This document shows, piece by piece, positions 1 to 5,516 of a stretch of DNA of 6,290 nucleotides. The notes beneath the pieces are model-generated. The model searched no databases, had not been told where the DNA came from, and was given only the letters and a program-made list of their open reading frames with translations. The position numbers and the translations under genes were made by a program. Origin of the DNA: Firmicutes bacterium UBA4845 (lineage in GTDB: Bacteria; Bacillota; Clostridia; Tissierellales; Sedimentibacteraceae); the NCBI GenBank assembly GCA_002399975.1, contig DHER01000092.1, forward strand, positions 1 to 6,290, read 5' to 3'. The first letter of the stretch is position 1. Each line of letters begins with the position of its first letter.

Positions 1-851
1 AGGATGTTTTTGATTTTAGTGACCTGTGCAGCGTTATCCACAGCTAACTCGCCATTCGGTTTTATGTACAAGCCATCTTCCAAACCGACACGAACATTTC
101 CACCCATTAAAGCGCAAAAGGTTTCCGTTCGAAACATTCTTCTGCCTGCGCCAACACTGCAATACTGTATCTCCTCTCCCAGTATCTTTTTAGCCTGGTC
201 AATCATAAATGTCAGTCCTTCCATACTAATCGGCATTCCACCCATGATACCAGGAACAAATTGGATGTAGATCGGCTGCTTGATGATTCCCTTCTTCTTA
301 AAGTATGCAAGGTTGCTTAATTGTCCATAATCAAACACCTCAAATTCAGGCATAGTTTCACATTGATTCATCATAGTAATACAATATTCCATGTCCTTAA
401 ATGTGTTTTTGAAAACATTATCGTATGTCCTTGCAACAAACGGGACCTCCCAATCATATTGAGGCTGCTTCATAGATTCAGCGAGCTTGCTAAAGCAGAA
501 ATTAATCGAGCCTCCATTGGCAGATGCCATTTCGGGCTTAAAACGATTGATAACAGCAAATCTCTCTTCTACCGTCATACCCTGCGCGCCGCCAGTCGTA
601 ATTCCTATAATTACCGGACATTGCTTTTTAATCTTGGATAAAATATATTCAAATGTGTCGTAATCGGCAGTTGGTTCCCCGTTTTCTCTCCTTGCATGAA
701 TATGAACGATCGCGGCACCCGCTTTATAAGCATCAACTGCATTCTGAATGATCTCGTCCGGTGTCTTTGGTAAATATGGGGATAAACTTGGTGTATGAAC
801 TCCACCGGTAATTGCTGCTGTAATAACGACCTTTTTCTGTTTTCTTGCCAT
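1..851 (-). CDS. BKACE-family (DUF849) beta-keto acid cleavage enzyme, 3' end cut by window
   Basis: This reading frame gives 283 residues without a stop and runs off the window edge; the family is roughly 270-310 residues, so only a short C-terminal piece is missing. Characterised BKACE members, such as 3-keto-5-aminohexanoate cleavage enzyme, are cytoplasmic Zn-dependent TIM barrels that condense a beta-keto acid with acetyl-CoA to give acetoacetate and a new acyl-CoA. Visible signatures are ITAAITGG near residues 10-17, the TPSLSPYLPKTPDEI stretch (20-34), HIHAR at 50-54 with the expected zinc ligands His50 and His52, GITTGG at 83-88, and GLED at 256-259 with the expected third ligand Glu258. 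The ATG at 851 is preceded by GAGGAG four bases away; an in-frame ATG at 863 has no ribosome site. Arg55 follows HIHAR where many relatives have Asp. It is the last visible gene of the operon, 70 nt after the TIM-barrel gene. The family is confident; the substrate is unknown. Confidence 0.93.
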   Translation of the reverse strand, partial: MARKQKKVVITAAITGGVHTPSLSPYLPKTPDEIIQNAVDAYKAGAAIVHIHARRENGEPTADYDTFEYILSKIKKQCPVIIGITTGGAQGMTVEERFAVINRFKPEMASANGGSINFCFSKLAESMKQPQYDWEVPFVARTYDNVFKNTFKDMEYCITMMNQCETMPEFEVFDYGQLSNLAYFKKKGIIKQPIYIQFVPGIMGGMPISMEGLTFMIDQAKKILGEEIQYCSVGAGRRMFRTETFCALMGGNVRVGLEDGLYIKPNGELAVDNAAQVTKIKNI

Positions 852-864
852 AATTCTCCTCATT

Positions 865-918
865 TCTGCGCTGCCCTTTGTGTATAAACAAGTTTGTGTA
901 TGCAGCGCAGACACAAAC
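865..918 (-). promoter_or_regulatory. Overlapping inverted repeats before the BKACE start (possible RNA switch or operator)
   Basis: Read on the minus strand, GTTTGTGT (918-911) can pair with ACACAAAC (899-892), leaving an 11-nt loop. That loop contains CTGCGCTGC (910-902), which is perfectly complementary to GCAGCGCAG (874-866); pair 911/865 extends this to 10 bp. The two stems therefore either exclude each other or interlock as a pseudoknot. The last arm ends four bases before the GAGGAG ribosome site of the BKACE gene. No U-run follows, so it is not an intrinsic terminator. The pairing is seen directly; a regulatory role (translation control, mRNA processing or protein binding) is inference. 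Confidence 0.45.
877..901 (-). repeat. 9-bp tandem direct repeat in the intergenic gap
   Basis: Plus-strand TTTGTGTAT occurs at 877-885 and exactly again at 893-901, a 16-bp period. An eight-base TTGTGTAT copy also lies at 932-939, inside the last codons of the TIM-barrel gene. The repeats overlap the inverted-repeat element at 865-918, so either copy of ACACAAA could pair with the same upstream arm. Three copies in about 60 bp of a short gap may be protein half-sites, or may simply reflect the hairpin architecture. Confidence 0.4.
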
Positions 919-921
919 CTG

Positions 922-1719
922 TTAAGAAATATTGTGTATCGAATGGTCACAGCTACGTAGCATCTCAAGGCACTTTTTTGCTTTCCTTTCATCTACCTTA
1001 AGATCAATTTCGATTGAAATATCACCACAATAACCAATCTTTAATAAGCTTTCTACCCGTTTTCGATGAATTGGGAACTTCTCTTCCTTCATAAAATCCC
1101 TTCGAAAACAATCCTTATCATCATCTGAAATATGTACATGAAATATTTTTGTTATAAATGGTGATAAATCAATATCCGCCTCCTGAGACTGTTCCATATT
1201 ATAAAAATCAACAACAAGTCCCAGATTATCAATGTCCACGTTTCGGACAATCTGATCGGCCTCTTGAATGGAATTTATAAAATTGCAGAAGCAATATCCG
1301 AGGGCTTCCACGCAAATAATGATATTAAAACGTTTCGCTGTCTCAGCTGTTATTTCAAAAAATCTACATGCTTGTGCAATTGCCCTTTCCCTGCTATATC
1401 CATCCGGCAGTCTGCGTGAAAATGGTGCTCCAACGGATATCGTATGAACTCCAAGCCTAGCAGCCCGTGTCATAAGATTTAATGCATAATCATGCACCTT
1501 CTTTTCATCAAATCCCGGACCGGCAATCACAATCTCAGGAGAACAATAAGCATTTATATTTGTACATGGTAATTCGTTATCGATTAATTCATTTTCTAAA
1601 TGTCGAATTTGTTCCTTGCTCATTTTACTAATTCTTTTTCCAGACAGTTCAACATAATCATATCCCAATCGCTTTAGCGCAGCTAGTTCACTTATATCTG
1701 CTGTACATCCAATCTTCAT
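922..1719 (-). CDS. Sugar phosphate isomerase/epimerase-like TIM-barrel enzyme
   Basis: This 265-residue protein belongs to the xylose-isomerase-like TIM-barrel superfamily (AP_endonuc_2 fold). Members include tagatose/psicose 3-epimerases, inosose isomerases and dehydratases, and keto-sugar enzymes. The expected divalent-metal ligands are visible: Glu138 in ICVEALG, Asp171 in LVVDFYN, His196 in FHVHISD and Glu237 in ISIEID. The 33-residue step from Glu138 to Asp171 matches my memory of D-tagatose 3-epimerase. Glu24 in YDYVELSG is the usual early-barrel acid. There is no signal peptide or membrane segment, so it is cytoplasmic. About eleven cysteines, including YCFC beside the first metal ligand, suit an anaerobe. 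The ATG at 1719 has AGGAGGC (1725-1731) just upstream, and the gene starts 13 nt after the PCC gene stop, so they are probably translationally coupled. Fold and metal site are confident; the exact reaction (epimerase, isomerase or dehydratase) is open. Confidence 0.88.
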   Translation of the reverse strand: MKIGCTADISELAALKRLGYDYVELSGKRISKMSKEQIRHLENELIDNELPCTNINAYCSPEIVIAGPGFDEKKVHDYALNLMTRAARLGVHTISVGAPFSRRLPDGYSRERAIAQACRFFEITAETAKRFNIIICVEALGYCFCNFINSIQEADQIVRNVDIDNLGLVVDFYNMEQSQEADIDLSPFITKIFHVHISDDDKDCFRRDFMKEEKFPIHRKRVESLLKIGYCGDISIEIDLKVDERKAKKCLEMLRSCDHSIHNIS

Positions 1720-1732
1720 CTACGGCCTCCTA

Positions 1733-2170
1733 TCATTTGAAAGGCAATTTTTTATCTATGTAACTGATCCCATACTCATCCAGCTTCCTTACTAAATCAC
1801 AGTCCAATTCTGCAATGGTCAGTTCTGCAAGATATTGGACCTCACAGCCATCTTCCATATGACCTGCATAGACACGGTTTAAATCAGAACAGACTATATG
1901 AAGATGCGGCTCCCCATTCAGAATCAGTCCTTGCACACTACCCATTTCACTTGGGCTTTCTATCGTAATATACTCATTGACAGGCAGATCATCGAGTGTT
2001 TTTATATAGTGCATGGTTATTTTTCGCAAGGAACCAATTCCGGAAAGAACAACACCGTTCCTGATTCCCTGTTCCTCTATTACCTTACGAATCGATTCTA
2101 ATACTTTCTCTCCTTTCCCGAGATGTACCACAATAATTCGCTTAATTCCTGATGTTTCAAATGCTTTCAT
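1733..2170 (-). CDS. PCC-domain (DUF296) protein, stand-alone
   Basis: This 145-residue protein consists almost entirely of one PCC/DUF296 domain, the fold also found in plant AT-hook proteins. Here there is no AT-hook and no other domain. The diagnostic stretch is GEPHLHIVCSD (86-96) followed by YAGHMEDGCEV (101-111); His89, His91 and His104 form the triad that binds metal in structures of bacterial relatives. VLSGIGSLRK (41-50) is the usual N-terminal core motif and AELTIAEL (115-122) the last strand. Bacterial PCC proteins are small trimers of largely unknown function. Its position between the importer and two catabolic enzymes suggests a metabolic role, such as a small enzyme or binding protein for an intermediate, rather than DNA binding; that is inference. 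The ATG at 2170 follows an AAGGAAG ribosome site, and the upstream permease ends 47 nt away. Confidence 0.9.
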   Translation of the reverse strand: MKAFETSGIKRIIVVHLGKGEKVLESIRKVIEEQGIRNGVVLSGIGSLRKITMHYIKTLDDLPVNEYITIESPSEMGSVQGLILNGEPHLHIVCSDLNRVYAGHMEDGCEVQYLAELTIAELDCDLVRKLDEYGISYIDKKLPFK

Positions 2171-2217
2171 AGCCTATCTTCCTTTCCGGTTTACTTTTTA
2201 TTTGTGATCGCATATTC

Positions 2218-3069
2218 TTATCCTTTTATACTTCCTGCCGTGATGCCTTCCACCAAATATTTCTGAAATGCAATAAACATAACGAGAAGTGGAATTAAGG
2301 ATAAGGTAGACATTGCAAACATTGCACCCCACGAACTATGTCCCATGGCATCTGTGAATTGTCGTAATGCGATTGATACGGTATACAGCGGTACTTTACT
2401 TAGATATATATTCTGGGTAAAAAAATCATTCCATGTCCAAATAAATGTAAATATAGATGTTGTAGTGATAACCGGAACCGACAATGGGACAATGATACGA
2501 AGAAATATATTAAACGGTCCGCAGCCATCACATCTTGCCGCTTCCCCTATTTCTTTCGGCAAACCTCGCATATACTGCGTCATTAAAAAGACAAAGAAGC
2601 CATTTGTTGCAAAGAAAGTAGGAATAATCATTGGTTTAAATGTATTAATCCAACCTAATTTATTAAAAACAACGTAGGTTGGAATCAACTTGACATGCGA
2701 TGGTAGCATCATTGTTCCCAGCATAATAACGTACCAGAACTTTTTCAGCTTAAACTGCAATTTGCTAAACGCATATCCAGTCAGTAACGCACTGCATACA
2801 TTACCAAGGATGGAAAATACCACAATAATAAATGAGTTTCCAAAAAATTTAGCAAAGGGAACGCCCATCATTCCCTTCCAACCCTGAATATAATTGGAAA
2901 AAGTAATCTTTGTCGGTAAAAAATGATCCGAATTAAAAATTTCCGTTGACTCCTTAAGCGAGGAACTTACCATCCAAAGTAACGGATATAGCATAATAAG
3001 CCCAAAGAAAATAATTAAGACATGCGGCATTATTACCTTGATTCCCTTACTTATTTTACTTTTCACCAT
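2218..3069 (-). CDS. CUT1 sugar ABC transporter permease, MalG type (second permease)
   Basis: This is a 283-residue inner-membrane subunit of a carbohydrate importer. Six hydrophobic segments are visible at about 15-36, 78-100, 112-134, 146-165, 198-218 and 250-272. The cytoplasmic EAA loop that docks the ATPase is at about 171-195 (LPKEIGEAARCDGCG, then IFLRIIVPLSVP), with Glu176-Ala-Ala and Asp181-Gly182. The two cysteines in this loop replace the more usual hydrophobic or Ala residues. MLPSHVKLIPTYVVFNKLGW is the typical MalG-type segment before TM4. I start it at the ATG at 3069, because GGAGG (3077-3081) lies seven bases upstream; the frame also opens at an ATG at 3090, which has no ribosome site and would overlap the preceding gene. 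With this start the gap to the upstream permease is 13 nt. It would pair with the neighbouring MalF-type permease. Confidence 0.94.
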   Translation of the reverse strand: MVKSKISKGIKVIMPHVLIIFFGLIMLYPLLWMVSSSLKESTEIFNSDHFLPTKITFSNYIQGWKGMMGVPFAKFFGNSFIIVVFSILGNVCSALLTGYAFSKLQFKLKKFWYVIMLGTMMLPSHVKLIPTYVVFNKLGWINTFKPMIIPTFFATNGFFVFLMTQYMRGLPKEIGEAARCDGCGPFNIFLRIIVPLSVPVITTTSIFTFIWTWNDFFTQNIYLSKVPLYTVSIALRQFTDAMGHSSWGAMFAMSTLSLIPLLVMFIAFQKYLVEGITAGSIKG

Positions 3070-3076
3070 CTCCGAT

Positions 3077-3082
3077 CCTCCC
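3077..3082 (-). promoter_or_regulatory. Ribosome binding site that sets the MalG-type permease start
   Basis: GGGAGG sits between the TAA of the MalF-type permease (3083-3085) and the ATG at 3069, with a seven-base spacer. It lies inside the longer open frame that begins at 3090, so that longer start would place this motif within codons. This favours 3069 as the real start. Confidence 0.75.
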
Positions 3083-3967
3083 TTAGTCATAATAGACCCA
3101 CTTTTTCGCTGATAAAAACAGTAATCCGGTTACGGCGCCAATAATCAACAATAAAATCCAAGCCATCGCAGAGGCATATCCCATATCAAATTGTTGAAAA
3201 CCAGTGATATACAGATACAGTGAGTAAAGGAGCGTGGAATCCAGCGGACCTCCGGAACCGCCACTGACTACATAAGCCGAAGTAAAGGATTGAAATGAAT
3301 TAATAAATTGCATCACGATATTAAAAAATACCATCGGTGTTAATAGGGGTAATGTAATCCGGAAGAACTGTGCCGCTTTGCCTGCACCGTCTATGGATGC
3401 AGCATCATAATAGTCCATCGGAATCTGTTTAAGTGAGGCAAGGAAGATAACCATGGATGAACCAAACTGCCAAATTGCCAGAACAATCAACGTATTCAAT
3501 GCAGAGCCCGGTTCTGCAATCCAATTTTTACCTTCTATATGAAATAGCTTTAAAAACTGATTTAATACCCCTTCCTTGTTAAAAAGTTGTTTCCATAAAA
3601 TTGCAACTGCCACACTGCCGCCAAATAATGACGGCAGGTAATATATTGCTCGGTATATCCTGGTACCACGACGATTTCTTTTTAAAATAACGGCAACCAA
3701 AAGAGCAAACGCAAGCTGCAATGGTACACTGATAAAAACAAACCGAAAAGTCACTCCAAGACTTTTGTAGAATCTCTTGTCTAAAAATAATGATATATAA
3801 TTATCTAGTCCGGTCCATTTCGGTGTTGTGATCATATCATAATCAGTAAAAGATAATAACAAGGATGCCAGCATTGGAAAAGCGGTGAAGCAAAATAATC
3901 CGATCAACCAGGGTAACAAAAATAAATAGCCCGCAAAATTATCTTTTATCTGCCTATTAAGTTTCAC
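3083..3967 (-). CDS. CUT1 sugar ABC transporter permease, MalF/UgpA type (first permease)
   Basis: This 294-residue membrane protein forms the import channel with the MalG-type permease. Hydrophobic segments fall at about 12-40, 73-95, 106-126, 157-179, 206-228 and 265-288. The N-terminal FAGYLFLLPWLIG stretch and the WTGLDNYISLF motif (51-61) are typical of this family. The EAA loop is at about 179-211 (LKQIPMDYYDAASIDGAG, then FFRITLPLLTP), with Asp188 in place of the usual Glu and Asp193-Gly194 kept. Translation must begin at the GTG at 3967: an in-frame TGA lies three codons upstream and no ATG precedes the first membrane segment. The best ribosome site, AGAAGGG (3979-3985), is 11 bases away, a loose spacing that may lower translation relative to the binding protein. 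It follows the binding-protein gene by 45 nt. Confidence 0.94.
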   Translation of the reverse strand: MKLNRQIKDNFAGYLFLLPWLIGLFCFTAFPMLASLLLSFTDYDMITTPKWTGLDNYISLFLDKRFYKSLGVTFRFVFISVPLQLAFALLVAVILKRNRRGTRIYRAIYYLPSLFGGSVAVAILWKQLFNKEGVLNQFLKLFHIEGKNWIAEPGSALNTLIVLAIWQFGSSMVIFLASLKQIPMDYYDAASIDGAGKAAQFFRITLPLLTPMVFFNIVMQFINSFQSFTSAYVVSGGSGGPLDSTLLYSLYLYITGFQQFDMGYASAMAWILLLIIGAVTGLLFLSAKKWVYYD

Positions 3968-3983
3968 GAATAATCAATCCCTT

Positions 3984-4001
3984 CTGTGAATTAATTTACA
4001 G
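3984..4001 (-). promoter_or_regulatory. 18-bp near-palindrome between binding-protein and permease genes
   Basis: Plus-strand CTGTGAATTAATTTACAG pairs with itself at eight of nine positions (mismatch 3988/3997). It lies just after the binding-protein stop and overlaps the weak ribosome site of the first permease. It could be a weak mRNA hairpin that lowers downstream expression relative to the binding protein, or an operator. It is AT-rich, so a chance palindrome is possible. Confidence 0.3.
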
Positions 4002-4012
4002 CTTTTTGTACA

Positions 4013-5365
4013 CTATTTATTTTTGTCAATAATTGCCTGCGCTTCCTTCATAAAAGATGCTGCTGCTTCCGCCGGAGTGGCTTGCCCGTAAGCAACGGAG
4101 GAGCCTGCATTCTTAAAAGCGGTATCGATTTCTAATGCACCTGTTGGAGCATAAACAAAATTTGTAGCTACCTCAAGATAACTGTTTACAAAATCGCGGC
4201 ATATTTTATTCGGTTCACTTAATAATGGATCGATTTCTTCTGTTAGTTTCGTATTAATCGGAACCCCTTGCTCCATTTGAAGAATAGAAACCGCATCATA
4301 ATTGTTCACAAAAAAGTTAATAAACATTGCTGCTTCCTTGGGATGCTGCGACGTGACAGGAACAGAATTATGCGCACCTTCAATGATTGCGCCCTGGCTG
4401 CCATCGTTCTTAATGGGTTGTCGAAGAAGAACAATCTCATCCTCCGGCATCTGTTCCTGATATAGATACAGCTGATTTGCAGGAACATTATGCATCGCAG
4501 CTTTGCGAACAGTAAAAATCTTTTGTTCAAGTGCATTGGTGCCATCCTCCGTGGATGATGCTGCGTCAGGAGCGATTCCTTTCTTTCTGAGCTCGTCCCA
4601 CCAGGTGAACCATTCTTCTACCATCGTCTGCGTAAAGCCAAGCTGTCCATCTTCCGTATATGCTTCGCCTCCGGACATTTTTGCATAGTATCGCAGATTA
4701 TTCATACTGCCGGAACCCCAATCATTCGTAAACCAGATCTTTCCGTCGGTTGCTTTAACGAAAGCCTCGCCTGCTGCCATAAATTCATCCATGGTCCAGT
4801 CTTCATCATAAGCAGGATAGGTAATTCCATACTCATCCAGTAGAGTTTTATTCGTGATAAGAGAAGCGGTTGTAACCCCTTGTCCAATCATCCTTATCTT
4901 GCCATTTACCCTTCCCGTCTCAAGAACTGAATCCGGAATATTTTCTGTCTCAATCGTTCCATCCTCTATGTAAGGCTCAAGGTCAAGTAATGCATCACGC
5001 ATGGCATAGTCGGAAACAAATTGTGAATGCATACCGATAACATCAGGAGCTGTTCCGCCAGCTACTTGAACCGCTAACTTGTCCCAATAATCCGTCCATG
5101 AGTTTGGTTCCCGCTCAACTTTGATGCCCGTCTCTTTTTCAAATGCATCACAGATTGCATTGTACTTTTCATGTCGTGTTGTATCACCCCACCAAGTAAA
5201 ACGGATTGCCACTTCTTCATTCGAAGTATCCAGATCTGTTGTTCCCTTGTTTTCTGCCTCCGGTGATGAGGTTGGAGACGAATTTGTTTCTTTCGCTCCA
5301 TCCGAACATGCCGTCAAAGAAAACATCATTACTAAACATATCGCTGCTAACATCTTCTTACTCAT
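4013..5365 (-). CDS. Extracellular solute-binding lipoprotein, CUT1 family 1
   Basis: This 450-residue lipoprotein captures the substrate outside the membrane and delivers it to the two permeases encoded next. It opens with a lipoprotein signal: KK at 3-4, a hydrophobic core, and the lipobox LTAC with Cys20 as the predicted lipid-modified first mature residue. A Ser/Thr/Pro/Glu-rich tether of about 30 residues (21-51) follows, then the family-1 binding-protein fold: IRFTWWG (54-60), an AFEKETGIKV segment (74-83) and GGTAPDVI (103-110). Many aromatic residues (WW, YYAKM, WFTWW) are of the kind used to stack on sugar-like ligands, but the ligand cannot be named. I start it at the ATG at 5365, seven bases after GGGAGG; a TTG at 5371 keeps the frame open but is one base from that ribosome site. 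It is first in the putative operon, directly behind the predicted promoter. Confidence 0.95.
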   Translation of the reverse strand: MSKKMLAAICLVMMFSLTACSDGAKETNSSPTSSPEAENKGTTDLDTSNEEVAIRFTWWGDTTRHEKYNAICDAFEKETGIKVEREPNSWTDYWDKLAVQVAGGTAPDVIGMHSQFVSDYAMRDALLDLEPYIEDGTIETENIPDSVLETGRVNGKIRMIGQGVTTASLITNKTLLDEYGITYPAYDEDWTMDEFMAAGEAFVKATDGKIWFTNDWGSGSMNNLRYYAKMSGGEAYTEDGQLGFTQTMVEEWFTWWDELRKKGIAPDAASSTEDGTNALEQKIFTVRKAAMHNVPANQLYLYQEQMPEDEIVLLRQPIKNDGSQGAIIEGAHNSVPVTSQHPKEAAMFINFFVNNYDAVSILQMEQGVPINTKLTEEIDPLLSEPNKICRDFVNSYLEVATNFVYAPTGALEIDTAFKNAGSSVAYGQATPAEAAASFMKEAQAIIDKNK

Positions 5366-5372
5366 TTTCAAA

Positions 5373-5378
5373 CCTCCC
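5373..5378 (-). promoter_or_regulatory. Strong ribosome binding site of the binding-protein gene
   Basis: GGGAGG on the minus strand lies seven bases before the ATG at 5365 and only one base before the upstream in-frame TTG at 5371. The spacing makes the ATG the real start, shortening the protein by two residues. Confidence 0.8.
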
Positions 5379-5390
5379 AGTCTTTTTGTT

Positions 5391-5404
5391 TGATGTCGAT
5401 TTCA
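5391..5404 (-). promoter_or_regulatory. cre-like site (CcpA/LacI-type operator candidate)
   Basis: Minus-strand TGAAATCGACATCA matches the commonly used cre consensus TGWAANCGNTNWCA at every defined base except one (C instead of T at position 10), keeping the central CG. It lies about 17-30 bases downstream of the predicted transcription start, where CcpA commonly acts as a roadblock, and before the transporter ribosome site. Carbon catabolite repression of an uptake operon would make sense, but a dedicated LacI-family regulator could use the same kind of site. Confidence 0.5.
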
Positions 5405-5419
5405 TCATTTAATCAACAT
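5392..5419 (-). promoter_or_regulatory. Inverted repeat at the predicted transcription start
   Basis: Minus-strand ATGTTGATT (5419-5411) and AATCGACAT (5400-5392) are complementary at eight of nine positions, the exception being a T/G pair that would wobble in RNA. They are separated by ten bases. The dyad begins at the predicted start of transcription and its second half overlaps the cre-like site, so it could be an operator or a leader hairpin ahead of the binding-protein gene. Confidence 0.4.
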
Positions 5420-5426
5420 ACTTTTT

Positions 5427-5455
5427 ATTATATATTGATGAAACTTTTGTTGAAA
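5427..5455 (-). promoter_or_regulatory. Predicted sigma-A promoter of the transporter operon
   Basis: A perfect -10 box TATAAT (5432-5427) is preceded, after a 17-bp spacer, by TTTCAA (5455-5450), which matches the -35 consensus TTGACA at three of six bases. Transcription would start near 5420, giving a leader of about 55 nt. A good -10 with a poor -35 is what one expects of a promoter that needs an activator, and the adjacent upstream gene encodes a DNA-binding response regulator. Confidence 0.6.
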
Positions 5456-5457
5456 CT
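5435..5457 (-). repeat. Tandem 11-bp direct repeat over the -35 region (activator site candidate)
   Basis: Minus-strand AGTTTCAACAA (5457-5447) and AGTTTCATCAA (5445-5435) match at 10 of 11 bases with a 12-bp period. They cover the weak -35 box and part of the spacer. Direct repeats near -35 are a usual arrangement for AraC-type activators, so the adjacent response regulator is the natural candidate binder. A weaker look-alike (7/11) starts at 5480. Confidence 0.45.
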
Positions 5458-5516
5458 GACTATGTTAAGATTTGGAAGCTGATTTTAAAGTAATAATTTA
5501 AGATATGGGTAAGAAT

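Noticed and set aside
4..641. Plus-strand open frames (4-270 and 321-641) opposite the BKACE gene
   Set aside because: They lie antisense to a clearly conserved enzyme, show no recognisable domain and have no good ribosome site; they are shadows of the minus-strand gene.
865..911. Intrinsic terminator between the TIM-barrel and BKACE genes
   Set aside because: The GC-rich stem has a 27-nt loop and is followed by AAATGAGGAG rather than a U-run, so it does not fit a terminator.
2221..2262. Internal promoter before the PCC gene (TATAAA near the end of the MalG-type permease gene)
   Set aside because: The only -35-like hexamer, TTGGTG, sits 20 bp away, too far for a normal sigma-A promoter, and the -10 lies inside the coding sequence.
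3070..3090. Upstream ATG at 3090 as the start of the MalG-type permease
   Set aside because: No ribosome site precedes it and it would overlap the upstream gene, whereas GGAGG is ideally spaced for the ATG at 3069.
5366..5371. TTG at 5371 as the start of the binding-protein gene
   Set aside because: It is one base from GGGAGG, too close for initiation; the ATG at 5365 has a seven-base spacer.
5466..5516. Terminator after the response regulator gene
   Set aside because: The stretch is AT-rich with only short, weak self-complementarity and no GC stem with a U-run, so read-through into the transporter operon cannot be excluded.
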